From the NCBI RefSeq assembly GCF_034521165.1, contig NZ_JAXHMV010000012.1, forward strand, positions 129,731-193,730: 64,000 nucleotides of DNA, read 5' to 3'. Made by a program: the position numbers and the translations under genes. Origin of the DNA: Thiohalophilus sp. (GTDB taxonomy: Bacteria; Pseudomonadota; Gammaproteobacteria; UBA6429; Thiohalophilaceae). Numbering within the stretch: the first letter of the stretch is position 1; every line of letters begins with the position of its first letter. Below the pieces are notes generated by a model. That model searched no databases and was not told where the DNA came from. It saw nothing but the letters and a program-made list of their open reading frames with translations. Below, in pieces: positions 33,990 to 43,449 of this stretch.

Positions 33990-34207
33990 AAATTCGCAGG
34001 GCCGAGGTACGAGGTACGAGTGACGAGGCTCGGATTTGATCCCTCCCCATGCCCTTCGGGCAGGAGCGAGGGACGAGGTACCAGGTACCAGGTACCAGGT
34101 ACCAGGATCTGGTTTTGATCCCCTCCCCTTCAAGGGGAGGGCCAGGGAGGGGTGATGTAAATTCAGCCCCGACAAATTCACCTCGTCCCTCGTACCTCGT
34201 CCCTCGG
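33990..34207. repeat. Nested heptad cruciform in the mtaD-ubiG gap
   Basis: Outer arms of CGAGNNN heptads (about 34001-34030 and, inverted, 34182-34207) enclose three inner parts: a GCCCTTCGGGC hairpin with further CGAG heptads (34049-34080), five ACCAGGT heptads (34078-34108), and a CCCTCCCCTTCAAGGGGAGGG hairpin (34122-34142) with GGGAGGGG after it. No gene; open frames here encode only periodic peptides. Confidence 0.85.
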
Positions 34208-34214
34208 CACTGTG

Positions 34215-35531
34215 TTAATCCAGAAGCGCTAGGCGCCGTTGCCACTCTGATACCCGCTCCAGAACGGCATGCGTGTCGATGGTGGTCAGTTCTCGATCTT
34301 TGAGCAGCTGGCGGCCGGCGACCCAGACGTCGGTGACCTGTTCGCGCCCGGCGGTGTAGACCAGTTGCGACATCGGGTGATAGACCGGCTGGCTTTCCAG
34401 TGTGCCCAGGTCGACGGCAATCACATCGGCGGATTTGCCGGCTTCCAGCGAGCCGATTTCCTGTTCCAGTCCCAGCGCCCGGGCGCCGTTGAGGGTCGCC
34501 ATGCGCAGTACCGTCTCGGCGGGCAGGGCGCTGGCGTCGCCGGCGACGGCCTTGGCCAGCAGGGCGGCGCTGTGCATTTCGCTGAACATGTCCAGATCGT
34601 TGTTGCTGGCGGCGCCATCGGTGCCCAGGCACAGATTCACCCCGGCCTGCGCCAGTTCATGCGCCGGGCAAAAACCGCTGGCCAGCTTGAGATTGGATTC
34701 GGGGCAATGCACCACGTGCGCGCCGGCCTCCGCCAGACGGGCGATTTCATCCGTCTTTAACTGGGTCATATGCACGGCCAGCAGGTGCGGGTTGAGCAGG
34801 CCCAGTTCCTCCAGCCGCTGCAGTGGCCGCTGGCCGGTGTTGTTCAGGCTTTCCTCGATCTCGTGCGCGGTTTCATGCACATGCATATGCACCGGAATAT
34901 CCAGTTCCTCGGCATAGGTAGCAATCCGTTGCAACGGTTCGTCGGAGACGGTGTAGGGCGCATGCGGGGCAAAGGCGGTGCGGATCAGGCTGTTGCCACG
35001 CAGCTGATCGTGCAGAGCGATGCCCTTGCTCAGATATTCATCGGGCGTTTGTGCATACGGGGTGGGGAAGTCGATCATAATCAGCCCGACGCAGGCACGC
35101 ATGCCGGCCTGTTCCACCGCACGCACGGTCTCCTCGGGGAAAAAGTACATATCGTTGAAGCAGGTGGTGCCGCCGCGCAGCATTTCGGCACAGGCCTGCA
35201 GGCTGCCATCAAAGACGAACTCCTTGCCTGCCCATTGTTGTTCCGCCGGCCAGATATGCTGTTGCAGCCATTCCATCAACGGCAGATCGTCGGCCAGCCC
35301 GCGCATCAGGGTCATGGCGGCGTGACCATGCAGGTTGATCAACCCGGGCATCAGCACATGCTGCTCGAAGTGCTGGACATGATCTGCCTGATAGCGTTGT
35401 TCGGCATCGGCTTTGGGCAGAACGGCCTCGATGCGCCCATTGTGGATCGCAATGGCATGTTGCTCGAGCACCACGTCTTGTGGTTCGACAGGCAGAACCC
35501 AGCGCGCGGATAACAGAGTGTCAATCTTCAT
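34215..35531 (-). CDS. mtaD: Amidohydrolase, 5'-methylthioadenosine/S-adenosylhomocysteine deaminase type
   Basis: About 438 residues, TRZ/ATZ-family metal-dependent deaminase: metal motif MPGLINLHGHAAMTLMRG, second His cluster PVHMHVHETAHE, HMTQL, HCPESNLKLASG and LGTDGAASNNDLDMF. Relatives deaminate MTA and SAH to the inosine derivatives. The neighbourhood supports this: mtnA (methylthioribose-1-phosphate isomerase) is divergently encoded 302 bp away. ATG 35531 starts a family-like N-terminus (MKIDTLLSARWVLP); an open extension to 35819 encodes unrelated sequence. The substrate is inferred from family and context. Confidence 0.88.
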   Translation of the reverse strand: MKIDTLLSARWVLPVEPQDVVLEQHAIAIHNGRIEAVLPKADAEQRYQADHVQHFEQHVLMPGLINLHGHAAMTLMRGLADDLPLMEWLQQHIWPAEQQWAGKEFVFDGSLQACAEMLRGGTTCFNDMYFFPEETVRAVEQAGMRACVGLIMIDFPTPYAQTPDEYLSKGIALHDQLRGNSLIRTAFAPHAPYTVSDEPLQRIATYAEELDIPVHMHVHETAHEIEESLNNTGQRPLQRLEELGLLNPHLLAVHMTQLKTDEIARLAEAGAHVVHCPESNLKLASGFCPAHELAQAGVNLCLGTDGAASNNDLDMFSEMHSAALLAKAVAGDASALPAETVLRMATLNGARALGLEQEIGSLEAGKSADVIAVDLGTLESQPVYHPMSQLVYTAGREQVTDVWVAGRQLLKDRELTTIDTHAVLERVSEWQRRLALLD

Positions 35532-35651
35532 GCCGGGAAAGATACAGGCATTGGATTCACCGCTGCAAGATTTTTTGTCACGACAGTGAACCTTCTTCGG
35601 CAGCGATCCTGAACCAGAGAGCGAGGAAGGGGATCGCCGACGATAAATAAT

Positions 35652-35714
35652 CTCTCGCAGAGACGCAGAGCCCGCTATGGGATTAGTTTGTTTTCCTTTG
35701 CGACTCTGCGAGAG
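35652..35714. repeat. CTCTCGCAGAG palindrome between mtaD and mtnA
   Basis: Perfect 11-bp arms CTCTCGCAGAG / CTCTGCGAGAG lie 41 bases apart, and ACGCAGAG units recall the octad family. It occupies the divergent promoter region of mtaD and mtnA. Confidence 0.75.
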
Positions 35715-35833
35715 TACAGACCGGATAAAAGCGACCATTTTCTGGTTTCGCCTGTCGTTGTATAAAATTTGTCGTGTTTTAAAGTAGTTTGACGGATTAC
35801 AATAGTTAACCCGAAGCAACCCCGAAATTTTTT

Positions 35834-36883
35834 ATGCTGGAAGAATACGACACCTTCAAGCCGGTGATGTGGGATGACGACGCGGTCTGTCTGCTGGATC
35901 AGCGGTTGTTGCCCCGGCAACATCAATACAATCATTACCGCAGTGTGGCCGAGGTTGCTCAGGCGATTCGCGATATGGTGGTGCGCGGCGCACCGGCGAT
36001 CGGGATCACCGCCGCCTATGGCGTGGCGCTGGCGGCACGACAGCGTTACGCCGAGTCAGCGGCGCACTGGCGTGACAAACTCGAAGCCGATCTGCAGCAG
36101 CTGGGCGAGGCCCGGCCGACGGCTATCAATCTCTACTGGGCGATCGAGCGGTTGCGGCGCCAACTGGATGATATAAAGGGTGATCCCTTTCCGGTTTTGC
36201 TGGCCGAAGCCCGGGCTATCCATGCAGAAGACATTGCCGCCAATCTGACAATGGGCCAGTTTGGCGCCTCGCTGATCGCACCGGGTGATAGCGTGTTGAC
36301 CCACTGCAACGCCGGGGCGCTGGCCACTGGCGGGCACGGCACGGCGCTGGGGGTGATCCGCAGCGCCCATGCCGAGGGCAAACTGGGGACGGTGTATGCC
36401 GATGAGACCCGGCCCTGGTTGCAGGGGGCGCGCCTGACGGCCTGGGAGTTATTGCAGGACAATATTCCGGTGACGCTGGTGGCCGAAGGGGCCGCCGCCT
36501 GGCTGATGCGCCAGGGCAAGGTGCAGTGGGTGATTGTCGGCTCCGATCGGATCGTGGCCAACGGCGATGTGGCCAACAAGATCGGGACCTATTCGCTGGC
36601 GGTGCTGGCGCGCCAGCACGGCGTCAAATTCATGGTGGCCGCACCGACCTCCACTATTGATATGGCGGTCGGCGAGGGCGGGGCGATTCCCATCGAACAG
36701 CGGGATGGCGCTGAACTGCTCGAGTGCGGCGGGCAGCGGGTGGCGGCCGAGGGGGCCGGGGCCTGGAACCCGGTCTTCGATGTCACCCCGGCACAACTGG
36801 TGGACGCCATCGTCACCGAGCGCGGTATTATCGAACAGCCCGATGCCGGGAAAATGGCCCGGCACATGGGCGAGCACCGCTGA
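35834..36883 (+). CDS. mtnA: Methylthioribose-1-phosphate isomerase MtnA
   Basis: A 349-residue isomerase converting methylthioribose-1-phosphate to methylthioribulose-1-phosphate in methionine salvage. Seen are VVRGAPAIGITAAYG, the catalytic Cys in LTHCNAGALATGGHGTALGVI, the DETRPWLQGARLTAWEL substrate loop, and the catalytic Asp in IVGSDRIVANGDVANKIGTY. The length is standard. It lies upstream of gyrA, as in Pseudomonas-type gene order, with its own gap of 182 bases. Confidence 0.95.
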   Translation: MLEEYDTFKPVMWDDDAVCLLDQRLLPRQHQYNHYRSVAEVAQAIRDMVVRGAPAIGITAAYGVALAARQRYAESAAHWRDKLEADLQQLGEARPTAINLYWAIERLRRQLDDIKGDPFPVLLAEARAIHAEDIAANLTMGQFGASLIAPGDSVLTHCNAGALATGGHGTALGVIRSAHAEGKLGTVYADETRPWLQGARLTAWELLQDNIPVTLVAEGAAAWLMRQGKVQWVIVGSDRIVANGDVANKIGTYSLAVLARQHGVKFMVAAPTSTIDMAVGEGGAIPIEQRDGAELLECGGQRVAAEGAGAWNPVFDVTPAQLVDAIVTERGIIEQPDAGKMARHMGEHR

Positions 36884-36997
36884 TTTTCTGCTCTGGCCGG
36901 GCCTCAAAACGGTTTTTAAAACCGCCCGGCTTTCCACGATACGCCCGCAACGGGTTTCTCACGCGTTTTTCCAAAGATGCAGTAGGTAGCCCCGCTA

Positions 36998-37006
36998 TGG
37001 TATAGT
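36998..37006 (+). promoter_or_regulatory. Candidate extended -10 promoter for gyrA
   Basis: TGGTATAGT forms a TGn-extended -10 hexamer 60 bases upstream of the gyrA ATG. No good -35 is seen at 17 bp (TGCAGT), as is common for extended -10 promoters. The 182-bp mtnA-gyrA gap holds no other strong signal. Confidence 0.4.
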
Positions 37007-37065
37007 GGCCGTCTAAAATCGTCTCAAGAATTAACGAGCCACACTAACCTGACTGAAGCCGACGC

Positions 37066-39621
37066 ATGAGCGAATTTGCCAAGGAAGTCCTCCCGATCAA
37101 CATCGAGGAGGAGATGAAGCAGTCCTACCTGGACTATGCCATGAGTGTGATTGTCGGGCGCGCCCTGCCCGACGTGCGGGACGGCCTCAAGCCGGTTCAC
37201 CGCCGTGTCCTGTACGCCATGCGCGAACTGGGCAATGACTGGAACAAACCCTATAAAAAGTCGGCCCGCGTGGTCGGTGATGTCATCGGTAAATACCATC
37301 CCCACGGCGACAGCGCGGTGTACGACACTATCGTGCGCATGGCCCAGCCCTTCTCGCTGCGTTACATGCTGGTCGACGGCCAGGGTAACTTCGGCTCGGT
37401 GGACGGCGACGCCCCGGCCGCCATGCGTTACACCGAAGTGCGCATGGCGAAGATCGCGCACGAACTGCTGGCGGATATCGAAAAAGAGACCGTCGATTAC
37501 ACCCTCAATTACGATGAAACCGAGTATGAGCCGGAGATTCTGCCGGCCCGCATTCCCAACCTGCTGGTCAACGGTTCGGCCGGGATCGCGGTGGGCATGG
37601 CGACCAATATTCCGCCGCATAACCTGACCGAGGTGATCAACGCCACCCTGGCGATGATCGACAACCCCGATATCACGATCCAGGAACTGATGGGCTACAT
37701 TCCGGGGCCCGATTTTCCCACCGCCGGCATCATCAACGGCGCGCGCGGCATCGCCGAGGCCTATGCCACCGGTCGCGGCCGCATCTACGTGCGGGCACGT
37801 ACCGAAGTCGAAGAGATGGCCAACGGCCGTCAGCGCATCGTGGTCAACGAGCTGCCCTACCAGGTCAACAAGGCGCGCCTGCTGGAGCGCATCGCCGAAC
37901 TGGTCAAGGAAAAGAAAATCGAGGGTATCAGCGAGCTGCGCGACGAATCGGACAAGGAAGGCATGCGCGTGGTGATCGAACTGCGTCGCGGCGAGGTGGT
38001 CGAGGTGATGCTCAACAACCTCTATCAGCACACCCAGATGCAGACCGTGTTCGGCATCAACATGGTGGCGCTGGTCGAAGGCCAGCCGCAGCTGCTCAAT
38101 CTGCATCAGATCCTGGCGGCGTTCATCCGCCATCGCCGCGAGGTGGTGACCCGCCGTACCGTGTTCGATCTACGCAAGGCGCGCGAGAAGGCCCATGTGC
38201 GCGAAGGCCTGGCCATTGCGCTGGCCAACATCGATCAGATCATTGCTCTGATCAAGGCGGCCAAAAATCCGGCCGAAGCCAAGGAACAGTTGATGTCCAC
38301 CCTGTGGGAGCCGGGCGTGGTCAACCAGATGCTGGAACGTACCGGCGCCGCGGCTTCGCGGCCGGAAGGGCTGGCACCTGAATTCGGCCTGGTCGAAGGG
38401 CGTTACCGCCTCTCCGATGCGCAGGCCCAGGCGATCCTGGACATGCGCCTGCACCGTCTGACCGGACTGGAACAGGACAAGATTCTCAACGAATACGAAG
38501 AGCTGCTCAAACAGATCGAGGAACTGCTCGCCATTCTGGCCAGCAGCGAACGGTTAATGCAGGTGATTCGTGATGAGCTGGCGGAAATGCGCGCTCAATA
38601 CGGCGATGAACGGCGTACCGAAATCATCGCCAGCCAGGAAGATCTGACCATCGAGGACCTGATCACCGAAGAAGATGTGGTGGTAACGCTCTCTCACGAA
38701 GGTTATGCCAAGGCCCAACCGATTACGGCCTACACCTCGCAACGTCGAGGCGGCAAGGGTAAGGCAGCCACGTCGGTCAAGGATGAGGACTTTATCGACA
38801 AACTGTTCGTGGCCAGCACCCACGACACGATTCTCTGTTTCTCCAGTCGCGGCAAGGTCTACTGGCTGAAGGTCTACGAACTGCCGCAGGCCGGGCGCAC
38901 CGCACGCGGACGTCCCATTGTCAATCTGTTGCCGATGGAAGAGGGCGAGCGCATCAATGCGATTTTGCCGATTCGCGAATACGCGGAAGGCCAGTTCATC
39001 TTCTTTGCCACCAGCAACGGCACCGTGAAGAAAACGCCATTGACCGATTTCTCCCGCCCGCGCGCCTCGGGCATTATCGCCATCGAGTTGCGCGAGGACG
39101 ATCATCTGATCGGCGTGGAACTGACCCGCGGCGATCAGGATGTGTTGCTGTTCAGTAATGCCGGCAAGGCGATCCGTTTCAACGAGCAGGATGTGCGCGC
39201 CATGGGCCGCAGCTCGGTCGGCGTGCGCGGTATGAAGCTGCAATCGGAGCAGCATGTCATCTCGCTGATCATCGCCAGCGAAGGTGACATCCTGACCGCC
39301 ACCGAAAATGGTTACGGCAAGCGTACCGGGGTGGACGACTATCCCCGTCACGGTCGCGGCGGCCAGGGCGTCAAGTCGATCCAGACCAGCGAGCGTAACG
39401 GCGAAGTCATCGGCGCCGAACTGGTGGGTGAAGAAGATGAAATCATGCTCATCACCAGCCGCGGCACCCTGGTGCGCACCAAAGTCGACGAAGTCTCGAT
39501 CATGGGCCGCAACACCCAGGGCGTGAAACTGATCAGCCTCGGCGAAGGCGAAAAACTTTCCGGCATCGAAAGAATCGCCAAGATCAGTGACGAGGAACGA
39601 GTGACGAGTGACGAGGAATAA
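37066..39621 (+). CDS. gyrA: DNA gyrase subunit A
   Basis: An 851-residue type II topoisomerase subunit that introduces negative supercoils with GyrB. The catalytic Tyr122 is in AMRYTEVRM. The quinolone-determining region reads GDSAVYD with Ser83 and Asp87, the susceptible-type residues. The C-terminal beta-pinwheel starts near residue 535 and keeps the GyrA box QRRGGKG. The final tail (DEERVTSDEE) is not typical: it is translated CGAGTGA-type heptad repeat, which also supplies the TAA. Start ATG 37066 gives the canonical N-terminus. Confidence 0.97.
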   Translation: MSEFAKEVLPINIEEEMKQSYLDYAMSVIVGRALPDVRDGLKPVHRRVLYAMRELGNDWNKPYKKSARVVGDVIGKYHPHGDSAVYDTIVRMAQPFSLRYMLVDGQGNFGSVDGDAPAAMRYTEVRMAKIAHELLADIEKETVDYTLNYDETEYEPEILPARIPNLLVNGSAGIAVGMATNIPPHNLTEVINATLAMIDNPDITIQELMGYIPGPDFPTAGIINGARGIAEAYATGRGRIYVRARTEVEEMANGRQRIVVNELPYQVNKARLLERIAELVKEKKIEGISELRDESDKEGMRVVIELRRGEVVEVMLNNLYQHTQMQTVFGINMVALVEGQPQLLNLHQILAAFIRHRREVVTRRTVFDLRKAREKAHVREGLAIALANIDQIIALIKAAKNPAEAKEQLMSTLWEPGVVNQMLERTGAAASRPEGLAPEFGLVEGRYRLSDAQAQAILDMRLHRLTGLEQDKILNEYEELLKQIEELLAILASSERLMQVIRDELAEMRAQYGDERRTEIIASQEDLTIEDLITEEDVVVTLSHEGYAKAQPITAYTSQRRGGKGKAATSVKDEDFIDKLFVASTHDTILCFSSRGKVYWLKVYELPQAGRTARGRPIVNLLPMEEGERINAILPIREYAEGQFIFFATSNGTVKKTPLTDFSRPRASGIIAIELREDDHLIGVELTRGDQDVLLFSNAGKAIRFNEQDVRAMGRSSVGVRGMKLQSEQHVISLIIASEGDILTATENGYGKRTGVDDYPRHGRGGQGVKSIQTSERNGEVIGAELVGEEDEIMLITSRGTLVRTKVDEVSIMGRNTQGVKLISLGEGEKLSGIERIAKISDEERVTSDEE

Positions 39622-39666
39622 CCAGCGAGTCGCCGGTCCTCGTTACTCGTCACTCGTACCTCGGCC
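39588..39666. repeat. CGAGTGA heptad palindrome spanning the gyrA stop
   Basis: Forward heptads GACGAGG-AACGAGT-GACGAGT-GACGAGG cross the end of gyrA. Complementary CCTCGTTACTCGTCACTCGTACCTCGG follows at about 39637-39664. The whole can fold as a hairpin in the gyrA transcript. Confidence 0.88.
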
Positions 39667-39739
39667 CTTGTCGAACAGAATATGAAAACAGCGAAAAACA
39701 GGTAAAACGTTTCCAAGTAATCAAATATCAGGAGTTTGT

Positions 39740-40822
39740 ATGAATCGTGTATTTAATTTCAGCGCCGGTCCGGCGATGTTGCCCCAGGAAGTCCTGGAGC
39801 GCGCTCGCGAGGAAATGCTTGACTGGCACGGTACCGGTATGTCGGTGATGGAGATGAGCCATCGCGGCAAGGAGTTCATGTCAATTGCCGAGAAAGCCAG
39901 CAGTGATCTGCGTGAGCTGATGGCGATTCCGGAGAATTACGAGATTCTGTTTTTACAGGGCGGCGCCAGCAGCCAGTTCGCCATGGTGCCGATGAACCTG
40001 CTGCGTGGTAAAACCAAAGCCGACTACATTAACACCGGGGCCTGGTCGAAAAAGGCCATTGGTGAAGCGAAAAAATTCTGCGACGTCAACCTGGCGGCGA
40101 CCACCGAAGCCGACGGTTTCTCCAGTGCGCCAGAGCAAAAAGATCTGCAATTGAGCGGTGATGCCGCCTATATGCATTACACCCCCAACGAAACCATCGG
40201 CGGGGTGGAGTTCAACTACATTCCCGAGACCGGCGATGTGCCGCTGGTGGCGGACATGTCCTCGACGATTCTGTCACGGCCCATCGATGTGTCGAAATAC
40301 GGCGTGATCTACGCCGGCGCGCAGAAGAACATCGGCCCGGCCGGTCTGACCGTGGTCATCGTGCGCAAGGATCTGATCGGCGAGACGCTGGATAAAACCC
40401 CGGCCATGTTCGATTATCAGGTGCATGCCGAAAATGACTCCATGGCCAATACCCCGCCGACCTACGGCTGGTACCTGGCCGGGCTGGTGTTCGAATGGCT
40501 GAAAGAGAAGGGCGGTCTGGAAGGCATGGCCGAGATCAACAAACGCAAGTCGGACAAACTGTATAACGCGATCGACAGTTCCGACTTTTATGCCAACCCG
40601 GTCAAGCCCGACTGCCGTTCGTGGATGAACGTGCCGTTTATCCTGGCCAATCCCGAACTGGACAAGACCTTCCTCGAGGAAGCCGCCAAACAGGGACTGA
40701 CCAGCCTGAAAGGCCACCGCTCCGTCGGCGGCATGCGCGCCAGCATCTACAACGCCATGCCCGAAGCCGGCGTCGATACCCTGGTCGAGTTCATGGCCGA
40801 CTTCGAAAAGCGACATGGCTAA
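39740..40822 (+). CDS. serC: Phosphoserine aminotransferase SerC
   Basis: A 360-residue PLP enzyme converting 3-phosphohydroxypyruvate to phosphoserine (it can also act in pyridoxal synthesis). It has FNFSAGPAMLPQEVLERA at the start, the PLP lysine in YAGAQKNIGPAGLTVVIV, and the C-terminal GLTSLKGHRSVGGMRASIYNAMP. An AGGAG site precedes the ATG. It is followed, after a repeat-rich gap, by serA, so both serine-pathway steps are adjacent. Confidence 0.96.
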   Translation: MNRVFNFSAGPAMLPQEVLERAREEMLDWHGTGMSVMEMSHRGKEFMSIAEKASSDLRELMAIPENYEILFLQGGASSQFAMVPMNLLRGKTKADYINTGAWSKKAIGEAKKFCDVNLAATTEADGFSSAPEQKDLQLSGDAAYMHYTPNETIGGVEFNYIPETGDVPLVADMSSTILSRPIDVSKYGVIYAGAQKNIGPAGLTVVIVRKDLIGETLDKTPAMFDYQVHAENDSMANTPPTYGWYLAGLVFEWLKEKGGLEGMAEINKRKSDKLYNAIDSSDFYANPVKPDCRSWMNVPFILANPELDKTFLEEAAKQGLTSLKGHRSVGGMRASIYNAMPEAGVDTLVEFMADFEKRHG

Positions 40823-40828
40823 AAAAAC

Positions 40829-41025
40829 AGTAACGAGGGACGAGTAACGAGTTACGAGGTGATTTTGCAGGAGCTGATTTTATATCACCCCTCCCTGACC
40901 CTCCCCTTGAAGGGGAGGGGATGTCCTGCAAATAGCACGATCAGTCCCCCTCCCACAGGGAGGGGGTTAGGGGGAGGGGATAAATAAACACTCGGCGCTC
41001 GTAACTCGTCCCTCGGCCCTGAGAT
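40829..41025. repeat. Nested heptad cruciform between serC and serA
   Basis: Outer CGAG heptads (40831-40860) and their inverted partners (40991-41024) enclose a CCCTCCCTGACCCTCCCC-TTGAA-GGGGAGGGG hairpin and a second CCCCCTCCCACAGGGAGGGGG hairpin. It has the same plan as 33990-34207, including the shared C/G-rich core, although the loci are 7 kb apart. Confidence 0.85.
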
Positions 41026-41097
41026 ATAGGTTCCAGGTAAAATATTAAGTATTCAAGATACACAGCAACAGACAACAAAAGGTAATCAATCCGTCCT

Positions 41098-42264
41098 ATG
41101 TATAAGGTTCTGACATTGAATAACATCTCGCTGGCCGGTCTGGAACGGCTGCCGCGGGACAAGTATGAAATCGCCTCCGAGATCAGCCATCCCGATGCCA
41201 TTCTGGTGCGCTCGGCGAAGATGCACGACATGGAAGTGCCGACCAGCCTCAAGGCCATCGGCCGGGCCGGGGCGGGGGTGAATAACATTCCGGTCGACAA
41301 GATGTCGGATCAGGGGATTGCGGTGTTCAACGCCCCCGGCGCCAACGCCAATGCGGTCAAGGAACTGGTACTGGCCGGCATGCTGATGGGTTGCCGTAAT
41401 ATCGGTCCGGCCTGGGATTTTGCCCGTTCGGTGGAAGGTTCCGATGCCGAGATCAACAAGGCCGTGGAAGCCGGCAAGAAAAACTTCGGCGGTTTCGAGT
41501 TGCCCGGCCGGACCCTGGGCGTGGTCGGACTGGGCGCCATCGGCCGCAATGTCGCCAACATGGCTTTGCAACTGGGCATGCGGGTGGTCGGGTTCGATCC
41601 GGGTATTACCGTGGAAGGCGCCTGGCAGCTCTCTTCGGAGGTGGAAAAAGCCGCGAGCATGGATGAACTGGCTGCCAAGTCAGACTTTATTACATTCCAT
41701 GTCCCGCTGATCGATGCGACAAAGAATATGATCAATGCCGAGCGGCTCAAATTGATGCGCGATGGCGTGATCATTCTCAACTTTGCGCGCAATGGCATTG
41801 TCGATGACGAGGCCGTCAGCGCCGCGATCAAATCCGGCAAGGTCTATGCCTATATTTGCGATTTCCCCAGCAATCTGCTGAAACATCATGAGCGTGTCAT
41901 TACCCTGCCGCATCTGGGCGCCTCCACCGTCGAGGCGGAAGACAACTGCGCCATCATGGTGGCCGAACAGGTGCGCGATTATCTCGAGCACGGCAATATT
42001 CGCAATTCGGTGAACTTCCCCGAGGTCTACATGGAACGTACCGAAGGCCAGCGCATTGCCATAGTGAACCGCAATGAACCGAACATGGTCGGGCAGATCA
42101 CAGGTGTTCTGGCCACACAAAACCTGAACATCGTGGATATGATCAATAAATCAAAGGGCAACCTGGCCTATAATCTGATCGACATCGATGGCAACGTGGA
42201 CGAGGGCCATCGCGATAAACTCACCGCGATAAGCGGTGTGTTGAAAGTGCGTTTTATCGACTAA
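41098..42264 (+). CDS. serA: D-3-phosphoglycerate dehydrogenase with C-terminal ACT domain
   Basis: A 388-residue NAD-dependent dehydrogenase that opens serine synthesis. The Rossmann motif is GVVGLGAIGRNVANMALQLGM. Substrate and catalytic segments are GRAGAGVNNIPVDK, NFARNGIVDDEAV and LPHLGASTVEAEDN (catalytic His). A C-terminal ACT domain (NEPNMVGQITGVLATQNLNIVDM) probably mediates feedback by serine. It has the short form lacking the intervening domain. The stop is 29 bases before pheA. Confidence 0.92.
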   Translation: MYKVLTLNNISLAGLERLPRDKYEIASEISHPDAILVRSAKMHDMEVPTSLKAIGRAGAGVNNIPVDKMSDQGIAVFNAPGANANAVKELVLAGMLMGCRNIGPAWDFARSVEGSDAEINKAVEAGKKNFGGFELPGRTLGVVGLGAIGRNVANMALQLGMRVVGFDPGITVEGAWQLSSEVEKAASMDELAAKSDFITFHVPLIDATKNMINAERLKLMRDGVIILNFARNGIVDDEAVSAAIKSGKVYAYICDFPSNLLKHHERVITLPHLGASTVEAEDNCAIMVAEQVRDYLEHGNIRNSVNFPEVYMERTEGQRIAIVNRNEPNMVGQITGVLATQNLNIVDMINKSKGNLAYNLIDIDGNVDEGHRDKLTAISGVLKVRFID

Positions 42265-42293
42265 TCTTGATCGATAACTATCAGGAAAAGCGA

Positions 42294-43370
42294 GTGAGCG
42301 ACGATCTCCAGAAATTGCGCCAGCACATCGACGAACTGGATGAACAGATCCAGACGCTGATCAGCGAACGCGCACGTCTTGCCGAGGAGGTCGCCCGCAC
42401 CAAGCAGGCCAATGGCGATGACGTGTTCTATCGTGCCGAGCGTGAAGCTCAGGTCCTGCGCAATGTGATGCAGCGTAATCAGGGGCCGCTGGGTAACGAG
42501 GAAATGGCGCGGCTGTTTCGCGAGATTATGTCCGCCTGTCTCGCGCTCGAGCGGATTATGAACATCGCCTTCCTGGGGCCGGAAGGTACTTTCACCCAGG
42601 CCGCGGCGCTGAAACACTTCGGTCATTCGGTGCAGACCCTGCCGTTGGCCACCATTGGCGATGTATTTCGCGAAGTGGAGTCCGGCACGGCTTCCTACGG
42701 TGTCGTCCCGGTGGAAAATTCCATCGAGGGGGTGATCAATCATACCCTGGATGAATTCATGACCTCGTCCCTGTCGATTTGCGGCGAGGTGGAGCTGCGA
42801 ATTCATCATCACCTGTTGAGCAAAGCGGCCGGGATTGATGATATCCGCAAGGTCTATTCCCATCGCCAGTCGCTGGCCCAGTGCCGCAAATGGCTCGACT
42901 CGCACCTGTCCGAGGTCGAACAGGTCGATGTCAGCAGCAACGCGGAGGCCGCGCGCCTGGCCAGTGCCGATCCGGCCTCGGCCGCGATTGCCGGCGAAAG
43001 CGCGGCGGACATTTACGAACTCGATTACCTGGCGAAAAATATCGAGGACCATCCGGAGAACACCACCCGCTTTCTGGTGGTCGGCCGGCGAGCCACGCCG
43101 CCCAGCGGTAACGACAAAACCTCGATGCTGGTGTATACCCGCAATCGGCCGGGCGCGCTGTATGGCATGCTGGAACCGTTTGCCAAGCACGATATTTCTA
43201 TGTCACGCATCGAATCCCGTCCCTCTCGCCAGGGCATGTGGAATTACGCGTTTTTCATCGACATCGAAGGTCATATCGACGACAGCAACGTCAGCCAGGC
43301 GATCCGGGAACTGGATGAAACCGCCAGCATGGTCAAGGTGCTCGGGTCCTATCCGCGCGCCGTGTTGTAG
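42294..43370 (+). CDS. pheA: Bifunctional chorismate mutase/prephenate dehydratase PheA
   Basis: About 358 residues making phenylpyruvate from chorismate. The N-terminal AroQ chorismate mutase is at about 1-85 (LRQHIDELDEQIQTLISERARLAEEV). The prephenate dehydratase domain starts at IAFLGPEGTFTQAAALKHFG, with VPVENSIEGVINHTLDEF and SHRQSLAQC. The C-terminal ACT domain has ESRPSRQGMWNYAFFID (feedback site). GTG 42294 is chosen because AGGAAAA lies six bases upstream. The TAG stop is the first unit of a TAGTTCT heptad array. Confidence 0.95.
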   Translation: MSDDLQKLRQHIDELDEQIQTLISERARLAEEVARTKQANGDDVFYRAEREAQVLRNVMQRNQGPLGNEEMARLFREIMSACLALERIMNIAFLGPEGTFTQAAALKHFGHSVQTLPLATIGDVFREVESGTASYGVVPVENSIEGVINHTLDEFMTSSLSICGEVELRIHHHLLSKAAGIDDIRKVYSHRQSLAQCRKWLDSHLSEVEQVDVSSNAEAARLASADPASAAIAGESAADIYELDYLAKNIEDHPENTTRFLVVGRRATPPSGNDKTSMLVYTRNRPGALYGMLEPFAKHDISMSRIESRPSRQGMWNYAFFIDIEGHIDDSNVSQAIRELDETASMVKVLGSYPRAVL

Positions 43371-43443
43371 TTCTGAGTTCTGAGTTCTTAGTTCTTAGTT
43401 CTTAGTTCTTAGTTCTGAGCACTTAGAACTAAGAACTAAGAAC
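43367..43443. repeat. TAGTTCT heptad palindrome at the pheA stop
   Basis: About seven TAGTTCT/GAGTTCT heptads from the pheA stop codon to about 43417 are followed by AGAACTA complements to 43442 around a GAGCACT centre. Confidence 0.92.
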
Positions 43444-43449
43444 TGTTTG

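Noticed and set aside
33970..34632. Open frame giving peptides with repeated LVPGT/LVPR motifs
   Set aside because: It is translation of heptad repeats plus antisense of mtaD.
37066..39621. Quinolone-resistance substitutions in GyrA
   Set aside because: Ser83 and Asp87 positions carry the susceptible-type residues.
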